Source: Pseudarthrobacter albicanus (lineage in GTDB: Bacteria; Actinomycetota; Actinomycetes; Actinomycetales; Micrococcaceae). From it: 62,111 bases of DNA. Below the pieces are notes generated by a model. The model did not search any database, had not been told where the DNA came from, and was given only the letters and a program-made list of their open reading frames with translations. Below are positions 24,861 through 31,657 of the stretch, piece after piece. How positions within the stretch are numbered: the stretch's first letter is position 1; the number at the start of each line of letters is the position of its first letter. Location of the stretch: NCBI RefSeq assembly GCF_018224015.1, contig NZ_JAGPOT010000033.1:1-62111 (forward strand), given 5' to 3'. Made by a program: the position numbers and the translations under genes.

Positions 24861-25064
24861 ATGGAAACCGGAGATCTTTCGAGCCAGATCCGTTCCGCAG
24901 ACCCCGCGGTGGGGCTACGGGCGGTCGGCGCCCTTCACCGGCTGGCAGAACAGGTCGAGGCTGCCCAAGTGAAAGCCGCCCGTCAGCAGGGGTGGACCTG
25001 GGAACAGATCGGTGACGCCCTGGGCGTCTCGAGACAGTCAGTCCATGCAAAGCACCGAGAGTGA
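24861..25064 (+). CDS. Small helix-turn-helix protein (67 aa)
   Basis: A 67-residue protein: an N-terminal helical part (LRAVGALHRLAEQVEAAQVKAAR) and a C-terminal HTH (QGWTWEQIGDALGVSRQSVHAKH) of the sigma/MarR-like small regulator type. It lies 8 bp upstream of a Clp-N protein gene, a pairing known in actinobacteria. The promoter upstream carries a palindrome, so autoregulation is likely. It has no separate ligand domain. Confidence 0.82.
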   Translation: METGDLSSQIRSADPAVGLRAVGALHRLAEQVEAAQVKAARQQGWTWEQIGDALGVSRQSVHAKHRE

Positions 25065-25072
25065 GATGAACC

Positions 25073-25531
25073 ATGTTTGAACGCCTTGCCAACGACGTCC
25101 GCGAGATCCTGGGCTTCGCCATGGAGGAAGCCCGGTACCGCGGCGACAATCGCCTGGGCACGGATCACCTGCTGCTGGGTGCGCTCCGTGAACCCGGCCC
25201 CGCCGGCACTATGGGTGTCACTGTCGAGGTTGCCCGGGCGGCGGCAAGGAAACTTGACCGCGCCGCGTTGGCCTCCGTCGGAATAGATGCCGAGGGCGTC
25301 AAACCGGACACCATGCCCCGCCCGGGCAAGCACCTGCCCTTCAGCTCGGGTGCCCGCTCGGTATTGGAACGCATGCACCGGTATGCCACCGCCGAAAAGG
25401 CGCGAAAGATCACGACCGCGCACCTTCTGTTGTCACTCCTGGACCGTGAAGAACACGATCCGGCGGCCGCACTCCTCAACGAACTGGCGGTCGACCGGAC
25501 CGAGGTGCGGCGCAGGATCCTCGCCGGCTGA
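25073..25531 (+). CDS. Stand-alone Clp N-terminal (ClpC/ClpA N) domain protein
   Basis: A 152-residue protein made of the two Clp N repeats (MFERLANDVREILGFAMEEARY, NRLGTDHLLLGALRE; then SSGARSVLERMHRYA, KITTAHLLLSLLDREEHDP). It has no AAA ATPase domain. Such proteins resemble ClpS/ClpC-N-like adaptors and may modulate the ClpCP protease or hold substrates. It is probably co-transcribed with the HTH gene 8 bp upstream. Confidence 0.87.
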   Translation: MFERLANDVREILGFAMEEARYRGDNRLGTDHLLLGALREPGPAGTMGVTVEVARAAARKLDRAALASVGIDAEGVKPDTMPRPGKHLPFSSGARSVLERMHRYATAEKARKITTAHLLLSLLDREEHDPAAALLNELAVDRTEVRRRILAG

Positions 25532-25565
25532 TCAGGCCGCACTCGTCGTCCCTGGGCCAGGAGCG

Positions 25566-26225
25566 TCAGTTCCCGCCAGCCCCGCCATTCCCGTTGAGCA
25601 GACGGCGGAGCTCCGCGACAGGGTCGGTCACCTCGGGTCCGTGCGAGAAAAGCATCCGGGCCGGCGCCAGCTCGCTGAGCCTGCGCAGCGAGCGTTCCGC
25701 TTCCGCGGCGTCGGCGGTGAACTGCGCGGGAGCCCGCATCATGGATCCCGACAAAGTGCCCACCGCGTCGCCCACGAACAGCAGGCCTTCGCCTTCGTGC
25801 AGCAGGCTGATATGGCCCTTCGTGTGGCCGGGCGTCGGTATGACCCGCAGGTCCCGGACACGGTCATCATCGGAGAGCGGCTGCAGCGGGACCGGCGAAG
25901 CAATGTGCGGGCAGTCCGGTGCGCCGGCCCATATCCTGGCCCCGGGCGTCCGTGCTGCGACCTCGCCGAGACCGCCCACATGATCCGGGTGCGAGTGAGT
26001 GAGGACGACGTCGGTGACATCGGACCAGTGCGCACCGACCCGCTCGAGCGCGGCTCCGATCTCCCCGGCACTGCCCGCCGGACCGGCGTCGATCAGGACC
26101 AGCCCGTCCGGAAGGCCCACCAGGAAGCAGCGCACGTCAAAACTGAGCTCGACCGGCCCCGCAACGCCTGCCGGCACGTGGACTTGCTGGATGACTGGTT
26201 CCACAAACGTTCCGGCGTTGACCAT
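25566..26225 (-). CDS. Metallo-beta-lactamase-fold hydrolase
   Basis: A 219-residue MBL-fold protein with HSHPDH in VVLTHSHPDHVGGL, a later GHTKGHISL histidine and FVGDAVG aspartate, and SHGPE near the end. ATG 26225 starts the first conserved strand; the frame is open 29 codons further upstream without coding character. It is smaller than the MBL protein at 16242 and not closely similar. Substrate unknown. Confidence 0.83.
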   Translation of the reverse strand: MVNAGTFVEPVIQQVHVPAGVAGPVELSFDVRCFLVGLPDGLVLIDAGPAGSAGEIGAALERVGAHWSDVTDVVLTHSHPDHVGGLGEVAARTPGARIWAGAPDCPHIASPVPLQPLSDDDRVRDLRVIPTPGHTKGHISLLHEGEGLLFVGDAVGTLSGSMMRAPAQFTADAAEAERSLRRLSELAPARMLFSHGPEVTDPVAELRRLLNGNGGAGGN

Positions 26226-26612
26226 GGTGTACCTTTCCGGCGGGCGGCTGATTCCCCCAATATCGGCGCCGCAGGCAGGAACGTCAAGGAGGACCGCTCG
26301 GCGCGCGGCCACCCTCCGGCCCGGGCTTGCACCCTGCAGGGCGCCCCACGGGTAGTGTCCGCCGTGAAAATCAAGTACACGGTACTCGTGCCGCGCCGGA
26401 GCGCGGTTCCTAGACTCGTCTTACCGGTGTGGCTCACCGTGAAGTCGCTCCTTGAGCGGGGCCGGCGCAGACGAGTTTCCTAGACCAGGGACTCACCCCC
26501 AGTCCGCGCCGGCCCATTCAAGGCGACAGCGAGGCACGCCGGTCCATTCACGGCAGCTCTCATTGAGGATTGCTCCCGGACGGCCGGCGCGGCATCCCGG
26601 TAGAGTGACATC
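26226..26612. other. 387-bp divergent intergenic region without a gene
   Basis: It lies between the leftward MBL-fold gene and rightward menC and must hold both promoters. Short frames here lack coding character. I found no clear operator or RNA element. Confidence 0.4.
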
Positions 26613-27683
26613 ATGCCGAGCGACCCAGTCACCCCCGCCCAGGAGCACTTTTGGACCGGGCTCCGTGTGGCTGCCTCCGGCAGCCTCCCCGGACTGGACG
26701 AACTCCTCGCCGGCGCCTATGTGGTCAGCCTGCCGATGCGCGTGAAATTCCGCGGGATCCTGCACCGCGAAGCCCTGCTGCTGAAGGGGCCGCTGGGCTG
26801 GGGGGAATTCTGCCCCTTCCCCGAGTACGCCGACGCCGAAGCCTCGCGCTGGCTGGCCGCCGCGATCGAGGCCGGCTGGCTGGGCTTCCCGGAACCGCTG
26901 CGGGAGGCCATCCCGGTCAACGCCACCGTCCCGGCCGTTCCCGCAGGCCGCGTCCCCGAAATCCTCGCCCGCTTCGGCCGGGTGGACGCCGTCAAGGTCA
27001 AGGTGGCCGAACGCGGCCAGAGCCTCGAGGACGACGCCGCCCGCGTCGCCGCTGTCCGCGCGGCCTTCCCGGAGGCCGCGATCCGGGTGGACGCGAACGG
27101 CGGCTGGGACGTCGCGGAGGCGGTCGAGGCACTCACCCGGCTCGCCGTCGTCGGACTCGAATACGCCGAACAGCCGGTGCCGGACATCGCCGGCCTCGCC
27201 GAAGTGCGCCGCCGGCTCCGTGCCGCCGGCACCCCGGTCCTCATCGCCGCGGACGAGAGCGTGCGCAAGGAGGACGACCCCCTCAAGGTGGCCCGCGCCG
27301 GCGCGGCGGACCTGATCGTGGTGAAGGTGGCACCGCTCGGGGGAGTGCGGCGCGCCCTGGACATCGTGGCGCAGGCCGGGCTCCCCGCCGTCGTCAGCTC
27401 AGCCCTGGACACCTCGGTGGGGATCCGGGCCGGGCTGGCGCTCGCCGCGGCGCTCCCCGACCTGCCCTACGCCTGCGGGCTCGGGACGGTGTCCCTGCTC
27501 GCCGCCGATGTCACCAGGGACTCCCTGGTGCCCGACGACGGCGCTATCCGCCTCCGCGACGTGGCTGCCGACCCCGAACTGCTGGCGCAGCACGCCGCGG
27601 CCCCGGAGCGCAGGGACTGGTGGCTGGACCGGCTGCGGCGGGTGCACGCGGTGCTGGCTGCACGTGACCGATCCTTGTCATAG
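26613..27683 (+). CDS. menC: o-Succinylbenzoate synthase (MenC)
   Basis: A 356-residue enolase-superfamily enzyme of the short actinobacterial MenC type, which dehydrates SHCHC to o-succinylbenzoate in menaquinone synthesis. Visible motifs are the catalytic lysine pair in VKVKVAERG, the metal ligands in IRVDANGGWD, LEYAEQPVPD and IAADES, and the second lysine in LIVVKVAPLGG. The cap domain carries GWGEFCPFPEY. It stands apart from menD, menF and menG, which are all further right in this window. Confidence 0.9.
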   Translation: MPSDPVTPAQEHFWTGLRVAASGSLPGLDELLAGAYVVSLPMRVKFRGILHREALLLKGPLGWGEFCPFPEYADAEASRWLAAAIEAGWLGFPEPLREAIPVNATVPAVPAGRVPEILARFGRVDAVKVKVAERGQSLEDDAARVAAVRAAFPEAAIRVDANGGWDVAEAVEALTRLAVVGLEYAEQPVPDIAGLAEVRRRLRAAGTPVLIAADESVRKEDDPLKVARAGAADLIVVKVAPLGGVRRALDIVAQAGLPAVVSSALDTSVGIRAGLALAAALPDLPYACGLGTVSLLAADVTRDSLVPDDGAIRLRDVAADPELLAQHAAAPERRDWWLDRLRRVHAVLAARDRSLS

Positions 27684-27722
27684 AGACCGGAACGCCAAGG
27701 TCCGTCTGCGACAATCCCGTCC

Positions 27723-28571
27723 ATGACTCAGCCGGTTCAAGAACTAGACCACAACACTGTCCAGACGTCCCTGAAACCCGACCGCGTGGCCGGGGGCGCC
27801 CGGTACGCCGCCAGCAAGGTCCCGGAAGTCTCGCTCTATTTCTGGATCACCAAAGTACTCACCACGGGGATGGGCGAGACAACCTCGGATTTCCTGGTGA
27901 CGAGGCTCGATCCGGTAATCGCCGTCGCGCTCGGGGCGGCAGGACTGGCCATCACGCTGGTGCTGCAGTTTGCCGTCCGGCGGTACGTTCCGTGGATTTA
28001 CTGGTCTGCCGTGGTGATGGTCAGCGTCTTCGGCACCATGGCCGCCGACGTCCTCCATGTGGGGCTCGACGTGCCGTATGCGGCATCGACCGCGCTGTTC
28101 GCGGTGGTCCTGGCCGTCGTCTTCCTGGTGTGGCACCGCACCGAACGGACGCTGTCCATCCACAGCATCCTCACGCCGCGGCGGGAGTTCTTCTACTGGG
28201 CGGCAGTGATGACCACCTTTGCCCTGGGGACCGCTGCGGGGGATCTCACGGCCATGACGCTGCAGCTCGGGTATCTTCCCTCGGCAGTGCTGTTTGCGGT
28301 GATCATCGCGATTCCAGCCATCGGATACCGGCGGCTGGGGCTGAACGCCGTTCTCGGGTTCTGGTTTGCCTATGTCACCACCCGGCCCCTCGGGGCTTCG
28401 GTGGCCGACTGGATGGCAGTCTCCCCGGCCCGCGGCGGACTCGACTGGGGTTCCGGTCCCGTTAGCCTCGGATGGGCGGTTGCCATCCTCGGATTCGTCG
28501 CCTACCTCGCCATCACCGGCAAGGACGTCCAACGCGACGATGTTTCGGCCGGGCCCGCGGGCAGCAAGTAA
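27723..28571 (+). CDS. COG4705-like multi-span membrane protein
   Basis: A 282-residue membrane protein with about eight spans arranged as internal repeats. The signature KVPEVSLYFWITKVLTTGMGE...TTSDFL resembles a widespread uncharacterised family (COG4705) in which each repeat has a TT/GET/DF pattern; the second repeat here reads TTFALGTAAGDL. It starts 39 bp after menC, so they may be co-transcribed, but no link to menaquinone is known. Function unknown. Confidence 0.75.
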   Translation: MTQPVQELDHNTVQTSLKPDRVAGGARYAASKVPEVSLYFWITKVLTTGMGETTSDFLVTRLDPVIAVALGAAGLAITLVLQFAVRRYVPWIYWSAVVMVSVFGTMAADVLHVGLDVPYAASTALFAVVLAVVFLVWHRTERTLSIHSILTPRREFFYWAAVMTTFALGTAAGDLTAMTLQLGYLPSAVLFAVIIAIPAIGYRRLGLNAVLGFWFAYVTTRPLGASVADWMAVSPARGGLDWGSGPVSLGWAVAILGFVAYLAITGKDVQRDDVSAGPAGSK

Positions 28572-28599
28572 CGGCGCCCAATAGCGGTATCACGCGTGC

Positions 28600-30213
28600 T
28601 CAGTGGCCGGCGTCGTAGTGGGCTTTGACCTGGTCCGCCGTAAGCGCCGCGGAGTAGACGGCGGCGTTGTCGATGGTGCCCGCGAAGAAAGGGCTGGTGG
28701 GAGTGGCCGCCCAGTCTTTGTTGCCGTCGAAGTCCATGGTGTCGTAGCCGATGCGCCAGTACCCGTTGTAGGGACGTTCTGCGACGACGCTGTTGGAAAT
28801 GCGGACGCTCTCTTTTCCATCGATGTAGAGAGTGGCTCCGGCCGCAGACATCGTCCCAGCGGCCACGTGCCAGGCGCCGTCGTTGTACCCAACCTTGGGG
28901 CTGGTGATGGTGGCTGCCCTGAAATTCTGGCTGTTGCCATTGCGATTAGCGGCACCAAACGCGATGGCGCCGGTGTCCGTCATGTAGAGGTGCCGGTCAG
29001 CGATGGTGGAAAGGCCGGTCTGGGCATTGCCGAAGCCAATAAGTTTCCCGCCGGTGCTCGTGGTGGTCTTGAACCAAATCTCCACGGTGAAAATGTTCGG
29101 GGCCGCAACAGACGACGCGGTGCTGACGTAACCGGTGGATCCGTTCAACGTCAGGGCGGGGCTGGGACTGCACGATCCTGGCACCCACGTGGTTGTCCCT
29201 TGGAGGGCGCCGTTCCGCGCATTCCCGGATGCGTCAGTGGCGACCGTTCCAGAGCCCTCATTGAATGGGTAGAACAGGTAGGGACTGTCCAGCGGGGTGG
29301 CCGGCTGGCAAGGAAAGCTGGCCAGCGCGGAGAAGCTGCTGGTTTGAGTGGGGGCTGCGGCCGAGAAGCTGGCGTGCGCCGTCGCAGACGTCATTAGGGA
29401 CGCCAAGACCGGTATTGTGGCCAAGGCCAAGAACGCCCGAATTCGCCGGGTCTTGCGAGCGGTTGCGCGCACGCGAGGACGGATGGCACGGCGAATGCGC
29501 GGCTTCCCATGTGGTCGGGGCTTCTCGCCAGGCTTTTCGCCGGGCTTTTCGGGGTCGTCGGGGAGGGGTGCCGTGCTGGAGCCCGATGCCGCTGCCACGG
29601 TCAGGGCCGCCACAGCCGCGAGGGTCGCAGCGAGGACGCCCCAGTTCTTTTCCGCGAACCAAACAATCGGAAGGCCCACGAAGGGTATACGCAGCACTGC
29701 TACACCGTGGACCGCGGATGGCGCAACCGGGGTGGAATCGTTGGCGGAGTTCGCGTCGCCGCGCAGGATGAGGTTGCCGTCGGGGGCGAATTCGGCGAAG
29801 CGGTGGAGGCGCAACCGGCCGGCATGGTCCGGATCATCCACCAGCAAGACGTGGCCCAGGGCTGCCGCGTCAGCTTGGACGGGGCGGCTGACCACCACGT
29901 CTCCGGGGTGGATGCGGGGCTCCATGGATCCGGTCATCACGGTGGTGGGGGTCCAGCCGAGGGCGGTCGGGAGCACCGCCCAGGCCAGCATGCCGAGGAC
30001 AGTGAACAAGACCACCCGGGCGACAACAGTCACGGCCAGCCGTGCCCACCCTACTTGGGCGGCATCGGCGTGGTCGGACTGGATGGGTTCTCCTCCGGGC
30101 CGGGGGGCAGGCCCGGAGGAGAAGTTGATTGGGCGTGTTCCGAGGGACGGGCCAGTAGCCGGGCGACCGGGACGGTGCCCGGACGCCACGGGTAGCTGAC
30201 TCGACGCGGGCAT
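28600..30213 (-). CDS. SipW-like signal peptidase fused to a LamG/concanavalin-like domain through an internal signal-like segment
   Basis: A 537-residue protein. Residues ~56-83 are a membrane span and ~88-185 an ER/SipW-type S26 signal peptidase, with Ser96 in TGSMEPRIHPGDVVV, His137 in LRLHRF where the bacterial class has lysine, and aspartates in RGDANSANDST. A second span (~178-210) and a linker with EKPGEKPGEK follow. A strongly basic stretch (238-259), a third span (260-277) and TAHASFSAAAP then look like a full signal peptide with cleavage site. Residues ~300-537 are a LamG-like jelly roll (LYFYPFNEG-type start is LFYPFNEGSG; FTVEIWFKT; GYWRIGYD; FAGTIDNAAVYSAAL). It starts 6 bp after the TasA-like gene. 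Fusion of the peptidase to a probable substrate is unusual. Confidence 0.8.
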   Translation of the reverse strand: MPASSQLPVASGHRPGRPATGPSLGTRPINFSSGPAPRPGGEPIQSDHADAAQVGWARLAVTVVARVVLFTVLGMLAWAVLPTALGWTPTTVMTGSMEPRIHPGDVVVSRPVQADAAALGHVLLVDDPDHAGRLRLHRFAEFAPDGNLILRGDANSANDSTPVAPSAVHGVAVLRIPFVGLPIVWFAEKNWGVLAATLAAVAALTVAAASGSSTAPLPDDPEKPGEKPGEKPRPHGKPRIRRAIRPRVRATARKTRRIRAFLALATIPVLASLMTSATAHASFSAAAPTQTSSFSALASFPCQPATPLDSPYLFYPFNEGSGTVATDASGNARNGALQGTTTWVPGSCSPSPALTLNGSTGYVSTASSVAAPNIFTVEIWFKTTTSTGGKLIGFGNAQTGLSTIADRHLYMTDTGAIAFGAANRNGNSQNFRAATITSPKVGYNDGAWHVAAGTMSAAGATLYIDGKESVRISNSVVAERPYNGYWRIGYDTMDFDGNKDWAATPTSPFFAGTIDNAAVYSAALTADQVKAHYDAGH

Positions 30214-30219
30214 CGGAGA

Positions 30220-30834
30220 TTAGCTGTTCTGGGCTTCCCAGGTGAAGACCACGTTCGCGGTGCCGCCCTGGGCGCTGTCCGGTACGTTGTTCCTCAGGGT
30301 GTAGTCGATCTTGTAGGTGCGCGTTGCCGGTGCTGCAGATGTTGCACTAGCCGGTGCCCAGATGCCCACGCCGTCGCTGAACGTCTTCTTGGCGTCGAAG
30401 GCCGCAAGGGTAATCGTGGAAGGGGTCGCCGGGGTGGGGCTCAACACCGCGAAGTCAGAGCAGTTGGCCGCTGCACCGGTGCCCTCGGTGATGATCAGAT
30501 CGATGTAGGGGCTGAGGTCGTTGGTGACGGCTGGCGTCGTGTTGAAATCCTTGGCGTAGAGCTTCACGGTGGAGGCGAGCGAGCCGGTGGAGCTGACGGT
30601 GATGCACTTGGCCCCGTTCTGTCCGGGCTTGAGGTTCGTTGCAGTGAACACCGCAGAGCCAGCGTTGTTGACCAGCTTGACCGTGCCGGCTGCCCAGTTG
30701 TTCCCGGCGTCCACGGTTTTGTCGCTGAACGCCGAGTAGGAAGCCTGGGATACCGCAAGGCCGCTCACGAGGAGTGCTGCGGGGACGACGGCCCATTTGG
30801 CCCATTTGGCCGTGCGTGCTGAAATCTGTGCCAT
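30220..30834 (-). CDS. TasA/camelysin-like secreted protein, probable SipW substrate
   Basis: A 204-residue protein with an N-terminal signal segment (KWAKWAVVPAALLVSGLAV) followed by SQASYSAFSDKT, the S-x-FSD style start typical of TasA/CalY proteins processed by SipW. The mature part is a beta-rich domain with GTVKLVNN, NLKPGQNGAKCITVS and a final TANVVFTWEAQ strand, as in the TasA family. Two cysteines could form a disulfide. By analogy it may form surface fibres; that is inference. The SipW-like fusion follows after 6 bp. Confidence 0.75.
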   Translation of the reverse strand: MAQISARTAKWAKWAVVPAALLVSGLAVSQASYSAFSDKTVDAGNNWAAGTVKLVNNAGSAVFTATNLKPGQNGAKCITVSSTGSLASTVKLYAKDFNTTPAVTNDLSPYIDLIITEGTGAAANCSDFAVLSPTPATPSTITLAAFDAKKTFSDGVGIWAPASATSAAPATRTYKIDYTLRNNVPDSAQGGTANVVFTWEAQNS

Positions 30835-30911
30835 GAGGTGCTCCTGGTGAGGAAGTGGGGACTGTGCCCGGTTGAGACCTGGCGCATGTTCCGTAGTTGG
30901 AACCGATGAAT

Positions 30912-30945
30912 GTAAAACTACAACCGTTTTACTTGATTATCAAGT
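30912..30945. promoter_or_regulatory. MarR-type operator pair between the TasA-like gene and marR-type gene
   Basis: ACTTGATTATCAAGT (30931-30945) is a perfect palindrome with 7-bp arms, the TTGATNATCAA pattern often bound by MarR-family proteins. A second inverted repeat, GTAAAAC (30912-30918)/GTTTTAC (30926-30932), overlaps it by two bases. It lies about 97 bp before the TasA-like start and 120 bp before the MarR start. Confidence 0.55.
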
Positions 30946-31067
30946 TACAGGACATTTGGCCTAACTTACTGACCCGAAGAAGCGCGTGATTCTGGGGATT
31001 TCACTGGCGTTAGCTTGAGAGTAAAGTAGATCGAGATAGAGGTTTATGGCGAAATAAGGGGTTGGAC

Positions 31068-31556
31068 ATGGCAGAGCAGGCGGAGGGGCTGGCATCGGTA
31101 GGCAAGGACGCACTGTTGCGGATCACCCAGGGCCTGCGGCGGGTTGACGTCGGGACCTACGCCCTGCGGATCCGGCTGGCCGAGAAACTGGGGATCGGCA
31201 CCATCGATATCAACGCGATGGCCTTCGTGGGCGAGGTCGACGGCATGACGCCGAAGGCCCTTGGCAACATCCTCAGCATCACGACCGGATCGGTGACCGC
31301 CATGGTGGACCGCCTGGAATCCAAGGGCTTCATGGTCCGCAAGCCCAACCCCGCGGACCGGCGCAGCGTGTTCCTGCACCTGAGCCCGGCCGGGACCCAC
31401 GCCATGCAGTGGGCCAACCAACACTTTGCCGAGGCGGCTTCGGCAGTCCTCGATGGATCCTCCGAGGGGAGCATCGCCGACATCGCGCAGTTTCTCGAGG
31501 GCATCGGCCAGCGGCTGATCACCGCGGCCAGCGCGCCGGACCAGGCTCCGAGCTAA
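31068..31556 (+). CDS. MarR-family transcriptional regulator
   Basis: A 162-residue winged-helix regulator: MTPKALGNILSITTGSVTAMVDRLESKGFMVRKPNPADRRS contains the recognition helix and the wing with the DRRS motif, flanked by dimerisation helices. ATG 31068 follows AAGGGG at a good distance; an in-frame TTG two codons earlier is less likely. It is divergent from the TasA/SipW pair with a strong palindrome between, so it may control that pair, itself, or both. The ligand is unknown. Confidence 0.87.
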   Translation: MAEQAEGLASVGKDALLRITQGLRRVDVGTYALRIRLAEKLGIGTIDINAMAFVGEVDGMTPKALGNILSITTGSVTAMVDRLESKGFMVRKPNPADRRSVFLHLSPAGTHAMQWANQHFAEAASAVLDGSSEGSIADIAQFLEGIGQRLITAASAPDQAPS

Positions 31557-31560
31557 GCGA

Positions 31561-31582
31561 GTTCACCGGAACTTCACCCGGG
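31561..31582 (+). promoter_or_regulatory. Candidate PHO box upstream of phoX
   Basis: Two adjacent 11-bp units, GTTCACCGGAA and CTTCACCCGGG, match the actinobacterial PhoP-binding direct repeat (GTTCACC-like every 11 bp). They end 75 bp before the phoX ATG. Placement and gene identity agree; binding is inferred. Confidence 0.5.
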
Positions 31583-31657
31583 GGACCGTTCCGCGTAGCC
31601 GGTGGCTGAAACGGTGGGCGGGAACGCATCCCATCCCCGCCTGGAAGGTCTCCCACC

